NCBI GenBank assembly: GCA_017432825.1 | Contig: JAFRIJ010000003.1 | Span: 90,082-154,081 of the forward strand | Length of the DNA: 64,000 nt | Origin: Bacilli bacterium | GTDB taxonomy: Bacteria; Bacillota_I; Bacilli_A; RF39; UBA660 | Direction: 5' to 3' | Shown: in pieces, positions 26,639 to 33,179 of the stretch | Numbering within the stretch: position 1 is the first letter of the stretch | Layout of the letters: each line of letters starts with the position of its first letter | Made by a program: the position numbers and the translations under genes | Notes under the pieces: model-generated | Seen by the model: the letters and a program-made list of their open reading frames with translations, nothing else | Database searches by the model: none | What the model was told of the DNA's origin: nothing

Positions 26639-27345
26639 TATTTTTCCTCTAATTCCATAAATACTTTTTCTAGAGATTTATCTCCTTTTATTTCTTTCAT
26701 GCTTCCACTTTTAATTAATTTACCGTTTTTAATTATTGCTACTCTTGAACATAATTTTTCTGCTACATCTAATATATGAGTTGAATAGAATACTATTTTA
26801 TTTTCTTTAACCATTTCATTTAATATTTCTTTTATATCATATACTGCTTTAGGATCTAATCCTACGAATGGTTCATCCATTATAAGTATTTTTGGATTGT
26901 GAGCCAAAGCTGATATTAATACTATTTTTTGTTTCATTCCATGTGAATAGCTATCTATTGTATCATTTAATTTATCTTCCATATTAAATATTTTTGCATA
27001 TTTTTTAATGTTTTTTTCTCTTTCGTTAGTATCAATTTCATACATATCACATATAAAGTTTATATAGTCTATTGCTTTCATGTGTTCATATGTTTCGGGA
27101 TTATCTGGAACATAAGCCATTAATTTTTTGCATTCTACTGGTTCATTTTTTATAGATATTCCATTAATTAGTATATCGCCTTCGTCAAAATCATGTATTC
27201 CTACTATTGATTTTATTAATGTTGTTTTTCCTGCACCATTATGACCAATAAATGCAAATATGTCTCCATCTTCTACTGTAAATGACACATTGTCTAGGGC
27301 TTTTTTATTACCATATTTTTTTGTTACATTTTTAATTTCTATCAT
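26638..27345 (-). CDS. ABC transporter ATP-binding protein
   Basis: 235 residues. Seen: Walker A GHNGAGKTT (34-42), Q-loop region LMAYVPDNPETY, signature SYSHGMKQK (a variant of LSGGQ), Walker B KILIMDEPFVGLDP and the H-loop STHILD. This wording is typical of exporter ATPases paired with multi-span permeases (YthP/EcsA-like). It drives the permease encoded immediately downstream. It starts 13 bases after the LOG-family gene, with RBS AAGGAAGGAT, so the three genes share a transcript. Confidence 0.93.
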   Translation of the reverse strand: MIEIKNVTKKYGNKKALDNVSFTVEDGDIFAFIGHNGAGKTTLIKSIVGIHDFDEGDILINGISIKNEPVECKKLMAYVPDNPETYEHMKAIDYINFICDMYEIDTNEREKNIKKYAKIFNMEDKLNDTIDSYSHGMKQKIVLISALAHNPKILIMDEPFVGLDPKAVYDIKEILNEMVKENKIVFYSTHILDVAEKLCSRVAIIKNGKLIKSGSMKEIKGDKSLEKVFMELEEK

Positions 27346-27358
27346 AATATCCTTCCTT

Positions 27359-27889
27359 TTAAATGTTTTTAATAATATTTAACATTTCTTCTTTATTATT
27401 TGTTATTACATATTTTTCTTTTATATTTTCTTTAGCAAAATTTAATTTATATGTTTCTTCTATAAATTTTATTAGTTCATCATAATAATTACATGAATTG
27501 TATATTATTATTGGTAAATTATGTTCGTCACATATTTTACTTTGTATTGCTGTAAATATTTCATATATTGTTCCAAAACCACCTGGTAATACTATTATTG
27601 CATCACTGTTTTTAATTATTTTTAAAGTGCTATCTAGCATTTCATTTGTTATTATTTCTTTATCACAATTTAGATTTTTAAGTTTTTCTTTATAAAATGT
27701 TGGGCATATTCCTGTTACTTTTCTATTATTCTTTTTTGCTATTTCATAAGATATTCCCATTAATCCTGTATCTCCTGCGCCAAATACTAAATCATTTTCT
27801 TTTAATAGTTTATTTAGTAGTATTTTGCAGTCATCTATTATATTTTGTGGTATATTATTGCTTGCACTACAACATATATATAATTTCAT
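27359..27889 (-). CDS. LOG-family protein (cytokinin riboside phosphohydrolase-like)
   Basis: 176 residues with Rossmann fold. Seen: VFGAGDTGLMG near residue 37 and PGGFGTIYEIFTA near 98, the PGGxGTxxE signature of the LOG family (formerly called lysine decarboxylase). Known: these enzymes release the ribose 5-phosphate from nucleotide-like substrates (AMP or cytokinin ribotides). Inferred: nucleotide 5'-monophosphate phosphoribohydrolase; the real substrate in this bacterium is unknown. It leads the transcript that includes the ABC exporter, under an extended -10 promoter at 27908-27916. Confidence 0.88.
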   Translation of the reverse strand: MKLYICCSASNNIPQNIIDDCKILLNKLLKENDLVFGAGDTGLMGISYEIAKKNNRKVTGICPTFYKEKLKNLNCDKEIITNEMLDSTLKIIKNSDAIIVLPGGFGTIYEIFTAIQSKICDEHNLPIIIYNSCNYYDELIKFIEETYKLNFAKENIKEKYVITNNKEEMLNIIKNI

Positions 27890-27907
27890 TTAATCACTTC
27901 CTTTTTT

Positions 27908-27916
27908 ATTATATCA
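27908..27916 (-). promoter_or_regulatory. Extended -10 element of the LOG-ABC operon
   Basis: TGATATAAT on the minus strand at 27916-27908, 19 bases before the start codon. Confidence 0.55.
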
Positions 27917-27937
27917 TATTTTTTGTTGTTTTTAATA

Positions 27938-27966
27938 TTAACAATCTATTGAAAAATTGGTATAAT
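27938..27966 (+). promoter_or_regulatory. Promoter of the FNT transporter gene
   Basis: -35 TTAACA (27938-27943), 17-base spacer, extended -10 TGGTATAAT (27958-27966), divergent from the LOG promoter. Confidence 0.8.
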
Positions 27967-27984
27967 TTTTATGGAGGTAATAAT

Positions 27985-28584
27985 ATGAAAAATAAAATGG
28001 AGTTAATAAATAAGAGTGTTGCTGCGTCCTTACTTATTGGCTTAGGTAATTATGCATTACTTAAGTTAGGGATGCCTATTGGTCCTATTATATTTGCATT
28101 AGGTCTTTTAGGTGTTTGTTATATGGGTCTTAATCTATTTACTGGTAAATGTGGTTTTTTGTTTCAAGATAAAATTAAAATTGTTGATTTATTAATTATA
28201 CTTGTAGTTAATCTTATTTCTGGTTATTTAATTGGATTAGTATTTTCTTTAACTGATTCTGATATTATGACTAGTGCAATTAGTAAGGTAAAATCTTGGG
28301 ATATTTCTTTATCTTTTTTCTTAAAGAGTGTTTTATGTGGTATTATTATGTATATAGCAGTATTTATGTATAAGAAGAATACTTCTCTTGGAATTATCTA
28401 TGGTATACCTTTATTTATTTTTTGCGGATTTCAGCACTGTATTGCTAATATAATAACAATGGGTGTTGCTAGGGCATTTGACTATTCAATATTTATTTGT
28501 ATTATTGGTAATTTTATTGGTTCATTATTTATGTGGTATATATCTAGGGATATTGATATTAAAAAGAAAAAGACTAGTAAATGA
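27985..28584 (+). CDS. Formate/nitrite transporter family channel
   Basis: 199 residues from the ATG at 27985 (RBS ATGGAGGTAA). A longer frame reaching upstream has no RBS and would overlap the promoter. Seen: about six membrane spans and the signature GFQHCIANI near residue 150, which corresponds to the conserved GFEHSxANM segment with the central His of FNT channels. Known: pentameric channels for formate, nitrite, hydrosulfide or lactate. It is somewhat shorter than typical FNTs (about 250-280 residues), so loops are trimmed. The stop is TGA. Export of a fermentation acid is likely but inferred. Confidence 0.88.
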   Translation: MKNKMELINKSVAASLLIGLGNYALLKLGMPIGPIIFALGLLGVCYMGLNLFTGKCGFLFQDKIKIVDLLIILVVNLISGYLIGLVFSLTDSDIMTSAISKVKSWDISLSFFLKSVLCGIIMYIAVFMYKKNTSLGIIYGIPLFIFCGFQHCIANIITMGVARAFDYSIFICIIGNFIGSLFMWYISRDIDIKKKKTSK

Positions 28585-28585
28585 A

Positions 28586-28605
28586 GTGAACCCCAAATAG
28601 TTCAC
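28586..28605. repeat. Short inverted repeat after the FNT gene
   Basis: GTGAAC and GTTCAC separated by eight bases, right after the stop codon. Unlike the other terminators here it is C-rich in the loop and followed by an A-run, so it is not a terminator; possibly an insertion scar or protein site. Confidence 0.35.
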
Positions 28606-28625
28606 AACAAAAAAAGACGTTTTTA

Positions 28626-28660
28626 AAAGAAGTAGATTTTTTCTACTTCTTATTTTTTTT
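28626..28660. terminator. Terminator between FNT and prs (convergent)
   Basis: AAGAAGTAGA/TCTACTTCTT with a five-base loop followed on the plus strand by ATTTTTTTT; the stem contains the prs stop codon on the minus strand. Confidence 0.85.
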
Positions 28661-29720
28661 CATTAATTATTTTAAATACTTTTTCACTTTCATAGATTAT
28701 TTTTGATATTGATTTGCCTTTGTGGATTGAATCAATTAATTCAGCAATTCTTTTTGAACAATTTACTATTTTAATCCATTTTTTATTTTTTATTTCCTTA
28801 GGTATATATGTCAAATTCGTTGTATATAATTTACTAAATATTTTGTTTTTATATGCTTCTTCTATTTTTTCTATTCCTTCTGTAAATAATGCAAACGATA
28901 CTATAAATATTACTTTTTTAGCACCTTTTTCTTTTAGTTTTTCTCCAACTTCTAATAGTGATGTACCTGATGCTAACATATCATCTACTACTATACATAT
29001 TTTATTAGTTACATCTGCTCCCATATATGCATGTTCTACTATGGGGTTTTTTCCATTTACTACTTTTGATAAATCTCTTCTTTTATAAAATACTCCAACA
29101 TCTAGTTTTAGCATATCAGCATAGTATCTTGCTCTTTCCATAGCTCCCATATCTGGAGATATTATTAATGCATTTTTAACATTCATATCGTCTACTAAAT
29201 CTTCTAATATAGAATTTGTTGGATATATATTTTCAAATGGTAAGTTTGGTATTGCATTGGATACTTCTCTTTGATGACAATCAAATGTTATTATATGATT
29301 TACTTTTAGTCTTTCTAATTCTTGTAATGCAATAGCACAATCTAGTGATTCTCTTCCTCTTCTTTTGTGTTGTCTTGATTGGTATAGTAATGGCATAATT
29401 ACGGTTATTCTTCTTGCGTATCCTGATAGAGCACTTATTGCTCTTTTTATATCTTGAAAGTGCTCGTCTGGGCCTATATTTACTTCTAGTCCATGCATTT
29501 GATATGTTTCACCATAATTTCCTATATCTGATATTATAAATACATCTTTATCTCTTATTGTCTCTTCAATTCTTATTTTTCCTTCTCCATTGGAAAATCT
29601 ATCTCTTGTTACTTTCATTATGTAGCTTTTATCTGTTTTGTTGATTTTTTTTAGATATTCATCTACTTCTTTTCCTACATCTTTGATGTTATCGAACACA
29701 ATTAATTTTAATTCATTCAT
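28650..29720 (-). CDS. prs: Ribose-phosphate pyrophosphokinase (divergent)
   Basis: 356 residues, longer than the usual 310-320. Seen: RFSNGEGKIRIEE near residue 41, the ATP-site-like MPLLYQSRQHKRRGRESL (canonical enzymes have YARQDRK here), FDCHQREVSNAI and PRPP loop VVDDMLASGTSL. It makes PRPP from ribose 5-phosphate and ATP for nucleotide synthesis. The alterations around the ATP flap and the extra C-terminal sequence put it outside the classical branch. An extended -10 (TGTTATAAT) lies 23 bases upstream. Phosphoribosyltransferase function is a less likely alternative. Confidence 0.85.
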   Translation of the reverse strand: MNELKLIVFDNIKDVGKEVDEYLKKINKTDKSYIMKVTRDRFSNGEGKIRIEETIRDKDVFIISDIGNYGETYQMHGLEVNIGPDEHFQDIKRAISALSGYARRITVIMPLLYQSRQHKRRGRESLDCAIALQELERLKVNHIITFDCHQREVSNAIPNLPFENIYPTNSILEDLVDDMNVKNALIISPDMGAMERARYYADMLKLDVGVFYKRRDLSKVVNGKNPIVEHAYMGADVTNKICIVVDDMLASGTSLLEVGEKLKEKGAKKVIFIVSFALFTEGIEKIEEAYKNKIFSKLYTTNLTYIPKEIKNKKWIKIVNCSKRIAELIDSIHKGKSISKIIYESEKVFKIINEKK

Positions 29721-29742
29721 ATTTACCTCTACTTTCTTTCTT

Positions 29743-29751
29743 ATTATAACA
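29743..29751 (-). promoter_or_regulatory. prs extended -10 element
   Basis: TGTTATAAT on the minus strand at 29751-29743, immediately after the upstream gene's terminator. Confidence 0.55.
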
Positions 29752-29753
29752 CA

Positions 29754-29786
29754 AAAATACTCAATTTTTTATTTTGAGTATTTTTT
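29754..29786 (-). terminator. Terminator of the 29769-30584 gene
   Basis: AAAATACTCAA/TTGAGTATTTT with T-runs on both strands, overlapping the gene's stop. Confidence 0.85.
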
Positions 29787-30584
29787 GTATTGTTCTTTTT
29801 TTAATTCTAATTTTTTTACTATTTCACTACTATTAGTATTTGGATAATTTTCATTTATTTTTTCTAAGCGCTTTTCAAAGTTCTTTTTGTATTTTCCTTT
29901 TGTTTCTTTCATTATTGCATCATATACTAAAGCATTTGTATATAGATTTACTATTATCCATATTGTTGCTGTTATTATATTACTTTTATTTGATTCTGTT
30001 ATGGTAATATAATTATTTTTATCTTCTCTATATATAATTGCTTGCATATATGGCTTTGCATTTATTTGGTTGATAGTTAGATCATTTCTTGTTTCTGTCT
30101 TGTCAATTATTGGTGTACCTAAAATATCATCTAATGAATTAAAATCCACGTTATTTACTATATTTTCTATTATGTTTTCTTCTATGTCGTTTGTTAGATA
30201 TTTTTTTATTTTCCTTGTATATGTTCCATTATCTTGTTTAGTCCATTCTCCAATATAAGATAAACTACCTTCAAAGTTATGGTTTCTTTTGTATTTTTGT
30301 TCTATTTTTGTTACTCCTTTACTGTCAATATTTTTTTTAACTTCTAATGTAGCAATATAACTATCTTTTTTGAATGGAGTTCCTTCGAATGCTGAAAAAG
30401 CTCCAAATGTTAATCCTGTAGTTAGGATAAATGGTAATATGTGTCTTAGTGTATATAATCCTTTGATTGTATTTCTTTTTATTTTTGTTTGATTATTTAT
30501 TTTGTTAATTATATTTATTTCATCTTGTAGTTTATTTATCTCTTTTTTTAATACTTCTGAATATGTCATATAATTATTATTCAT
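29769..30584 (-). CDS. Hypothetical membrane protein with two spans
   Basis: 271 residues, family not recognised. Seen: N-terminal coiled coil (residues 5-35), membrane span 1 (about 48-68), a 130-residue presumably external domain with Lys/Asp-rich strands, membrane span 2 (about 200-222), and a charged helical C-terminus (MKETKGKYKKNFEKRLEKI). Both ends would be cytoplasmic. It stands alone between the prs promoter and the duplicated ppdK end and uses an extended -10 at 30616-30624. Function unknown. Confidence 0.65.
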   Translation of the reverse strand: MNNNYMTYSEVLKKEINKLQDEINIINKINNQTKIKRNTIKGLYTLRHILPFILTTGLTFGAFSAFEGTPFKKDSYIATLEVKKNIDSKGVTKIEQKYKRNHNFEGSLSYIGEWTKQDNGTYTRKIKKYLTNDIEENIIENIVNNVDFNSLDDILGTPIIDKTETRNDLTINQINAKPYMQAIIYREDKNNYITITESNKSNIITATIWIIVNLYTNALVYDAIMKETKGKYKKNFEKRLEKINENYPNTNSSEIVKKLELKKEQYKKYSK

Positions 30585-30615
30585 TTTAAAACCCTATCTT
30601 TCCTTTTTTCTGGCT

Positions 30616-30694
30616 ATTATAACATAAAAAGACTAGTTTTTCTAGTCTTTATTAATATTATTTATTTTCCTTATTTGCTTTAATTGCAGCTTGT
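30616..30694 (-). repeat. Right copy of the ppdK 3'-end segment (putative att site)
   Basis: Read leftward this holds codons ending VQAAIKANKENK plus stop, a terminator (AAAGACTAG/CTAGTCTTT, 30628-30650) and TGTTATAAT (30624-30616). The same order occurs at 33179-33099 at the true ppdK end. A 21-base core (30674-30694) is identical to 33159-33179; the remainder is similar with small gaps. It has no matching ppdK body upstream, so it is a relic or attachment-type duplicate. Confidence 0.8.
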
Positions 30695-30733
30695 ACTATA
30701 GGCAAGTTCGGGGCGATTAAGACTAAGATGACT

Positions 30734-30758
30734 TATAATTATTTAAATTAAATAATTA
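30734..30758. repeat. A/T palindrome downstream of the HAD gene
   Basis: ATAATTATTTAA and its perfect complement around one central A (12-pair stem). No T-run follows on the minus strand, so termination is doubtful; a few GC-richer bases (30701-30720) next to it are unlike the surroundings. Confidence 0.45.
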
Positions 30759-30788
30759 TATAATTAATACTATTAAAAACATTAAATA

Positions 30789-31991
30789 CTAAATTTTTTT
30801 AACTAAAATTTCCTCAAGAAAAACAGCAACACCATCTTCATCGTTTGATAAGGTAATATAATCCACCTTACTTTTTATGTCATCAGAAGCATTATCAACT
30901 GCAACACTTAATCCTGCCACCTCAAACATAGAAATATCATTTTTATCATTTCCAATTGCAATTGTGTTCTCAATTGGAATATTTAAATAATCACTCAAAA
31001 ACTTTAATGCATTTCCTTTAGAACATCTGACATTTGAAACACTAAACCATTTTTCATAATATGAACTATTTTCACTAATTTCATCAACAATATGTAATTC
31101 GTTAAAATGTGAAATCACTTCTTTCTCCATATATATTTTATCTTTTTTTTCATCAATAAACATACATTGTTTAATATCACATTCAGATAACACATTAACA
31201 TAGTCAGCATTACTCAATAATACTTGTTTCGGATTGCGTACTTCTTTTGTAACATATTCTATATTTTCAGTTGTTAAAATTAATCTAATATCATTAACAA
31301 AAGCATCTTCAACTAATTTAATCACTAAATTCTTACCGATAAACGAATTAAATAAAACTTGTTCTTTACGACTGTCATATATTTCTGCACCGTTTGAAGA
31401 AACAACTATACAATTTGCGTCGGAATCTCTCATAACTTCTAAAGTTTGATATCGTGGACGTGCTGTACATATAACAACAATATTTCCAACTTTTCTATTA
31501 TCACGAATTGCCTTTTTTGATCTTTCTGAAATTGTACCATCTGATTTTTTTAAAGTATCATCACTATCAATTAAAATTAATTTTCTGTTTGCCTCAAAAA
31601 GTAATTGTTTCTTATCGGAAATGCATTTCACACCAAGATTAATTAGCATCTTCTTTAAAATTTTATATTTATCACCGTTTGGTATATATGCATATTTTGG
31701 CTTTCTTTGATAATGAATAAAATGCTTTTTTAGTTTTAGCATTTCATTTTCATAACTATTATTTTCATTATAATAATATGTAAATAATGCCTTTGTTTTT
31801 TCTATATAATCATCAGCAAAATTAGACAAGTCATAATTATAGCGTATTGGCATTACTTCAACACTATTCAAACTAAATAATTTTTGAACAACAAATTCTT
31901 CATCATCTTCTATAATAGCAATTACTTGTCTATCATTTAAGTTTTGCATTTCATTAAAAACATCATAATCTTCCATAACATTAACCTGCAT
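30789..31991 (-). CDS. Two-domain HAD-IIB (Cof-type) phosphatase, cassette gene 3
   Basis: 400 residues. The C-terminal part (about 135-400) is a Cof-type HAD phosphatase: motif I LILIDSDDTL, motif II VVICTARP, the cap, and motif IV AIGNDKNDISMFEVAGLSVAV with GNDxND. The first 130 residues (IAIIEDDEEFVVQKL onward) match no family I recognise, whereas ordinary Cof proteins are about 270 residues. Its start overlaps the Nudix gene by 11 bases; a second ATG 15 bases in is also possible. Inferred: dephosphorylation of a sugar- or nucleotide-like product made by the two partner enzymes. Codons are more T-ending than in neighbouring leftward genes. Confidence 0.85.
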   Translation of the reverse strand: MQVNVMEDYDVFNEMQNLNDRQVIAIIEDDEEFVVQKLFSLNSVEVMPIRYNYDLSNFADDYIEKTKALFTYYYNENNSYENEMLKLKKHFIHYQRKPKYAYIPNGDKYKILKKMLINLGVKCISDKKQLLFEANRKLILIDSDDTLKKSDGTISERSKKAIRDNRKVGNIVVICTARPRYQTLEVMRDSDANCIVVSSNGAEIYDSRKEQVLFNSFIGKNLVIKLVEDAFVNDIRLILTTENIEYVTKEVRNPKQVLLSNADYVNVLSECDIKQCMFIDEKKDKIYMEKEVISHFNELHIVDEISENSSYYEKWFSVSNVRCSKGNALKFLSDYLNIPIENTIAIGNDKNDISMFEVAGLSVAVDNASDDIKSKVDYITLSNDEDGVAVFLEEILVKKI

Positions 31992-32511
31992 TAATTTTTA
32001 GGAACTCGTCCCATATTAAAATCATATCATCAAGAGCAGAATTATTTTCTTTAGTAGTTTTCTTGTTTTCAATTAATGTATTTTTTAAATCATTTACATT
32101 TATATATCGGCACTCATAATTTTGCATTATCTCGTTAGAATCTAGATTTTTCTTCGAATCATCATAAATATCGTCACAGTAAACAACATAATAATATATT
32201 TCAACTAGCCTATTTTTTCCACTGTCATGATAATTTTTGCAGTAGTACTTTATAGCATAAAACAGGTTAGCTTTTTCCTCATTAAGAGATATTCCAGTCT
32301 CTTCCAATATTTCTCTTTTCAAACCTTCTTCTAGTGTCTCATTTTCTTCTAAATGTCCACCAGGAAATTCATAATGTTGTAATCCATTAGAATAACACAT
32401 TAATACTTCGTTTTTTGAATTAATAATAATTGCTCGTGCACGAGTTGTTTTTTCATCTATTTCTTCAGTAGAAATATTATCATAATTATAAATTTTTTCA
32501 ATAGTTTTCAT
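31981..32511 (-). CDS. Nudix hydrolase, cassette gene 2
   Basis: 176 residues. Seen: full Nudix box from GGHLEENETLEEGLKREI to LEETGI (G-x5-E-x7-REUXEEXGU), preceded by EFPGGH, with an N-terminal strand region (RARAIIINSKNEVLMCYSN). Known: Nudix enzymes cleave nucleoside diphosphates linked to another group, using Mg held by the REXXEE glutamates. Substrate unknown. It overlaps the NTP-transferase gene by 14 bases and the HAD gene by 11, so the three are tightly coupled. An ADP-sugar or coenzyme pyrophosphatase is plausible; MutT-type dNTP cleaning is less likely in this context. Confidence 0.92.
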   Translation of the reverse strand: MKTIEKIYNYDNISTEEIDEKTTRARAIIINSKNEVLMCYSNGLQHYEFPGGHLEENETLEEGLKREILEETGISLNEEKANLFYAIKYYCKNYHDSGKNRLVEIYYYVVYCDDIYDDSKKNLDSNEIMQNYECRYINVNDLKNTLIENKKTTKENNSALDDMILIWDEFLKINAG

Positions 32512-33082
32512 TTAATCGCCTCTTATTTTTTATTATCTTTTTGGTCTTAACTAAAGACTGGTAGTCATCGCTTGTATTTATATTTTTAAAATCATAACCA
32601 ACATTAACAAACAATTTATTAATATCATACTCTTCAAATTCATGTAATAGTGTTTTAGTTCCATTATAAATGTTTAATTTTTGTTTAAACAAATCACAAT
32701 CATTTACCTTTACTGCAATAATGGCATTTTCATTACCATAAAACATCACTTTTTCAATTGAAGTATTCACTATTGTTTCAATGACATTATCTTCATAGTA
32801 TGTATCACAGTACAAAAATATTGTTGGCTCATTTATTTTCTCATATAAATACATTCTTTTATACACATTCTCAGTTTCAGAAGCATACAAGATGCATCCG
32901 TCGACTTTATGATTAGGATTATGTGATGAAACAATTATTTTGGCATCTTTATCAAAACTTTTTATTTGACGTGCTATTCTTTCTAACAAATTTTCTCCAT
33001 CAATAACAATTTCTTGCTTAGTTATATTCATATAATTGTTCCATCTTGTCCCCTTACCATCTGACATAATAACATATTGCAT
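32498..33082 (-). CDS. NTP-transferase-like (GT-A fold) protein, cassette gene 1
   Basis: 194 residues from the ATG at 33082, with RBS AAGGAGG; a longer frame to 33142 would run through the ppdK terminator and is rejected. Seen: YVIMSDGKGTRW at the N-terminus, matching the nucleotidyltransferase loop AxGxGTR in spacing but with Ser-Asp in place of Ala-Gly; GENLLERIARQI, and IFLYCDTYYED in the place of the metal-binding Asp. It is shorter than sugar-1-phosphate nucleotidyltransferases and resembles MobA-like enzymes. Inferred: transfer of a nucleotide to a small phosphorylated metabolite. The altered loop could mean another activity. Confidence 0.75.
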   Translation of the reverse strand: MQYVIMSDGKGTRWNNYMNITKQEIVIDGENLLERIARQIKSFDKDAKIIVSSHNPNHKVDGCILYASETENVYKRMYLYEKINEPTIFLYCDTYYEDNVIETIVNTSIEKVMFYGNENAIIAVKVNDCDLFKQKLNIYNGTKTLLHEFEEYDINKLFVNVGYDFKNINTSDDYQSLVKTKKIIKNKRRLNENY

Positions 33083-33098
33083 TCTTGTAACCTCCTTA

Positions 33099-33179
33099 AT
33101 TATACCATAAAAAAGACTAGTTTTATCTAGTCTTTCAATCATTTTATATTAATTCTTCTTTGCTTTAATTGCAGCTTGT
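33099..33179 (-). repeat. Left copy of the ppdK 3'-end segment
   Basis: Contains the true ppdK C-terminal codons, its terminator and TGGTATAAT (33107-33099), which reads into the cassette. The 21-base core 33159-33179 is identical to 30674-30694. Confidence 0.8.
33107..33135 (-). terminator. ppdK terminator
   Basis: AAAGACTAG/CTAGTCTTT with a six-base loop and T-run on the minus strand; the cassette promoter -10 overlaps its T-run. Confidence 0.85.

Noticed and set aside
30695..30733. tRNA fragment at the cassette edge (GC-richer patch with GTTCGGG)
   Set aside because: No cloverleaf arms can be formed and flanking sequence does not match a tRNA 3' end; the duplicated element is the ppdK end.
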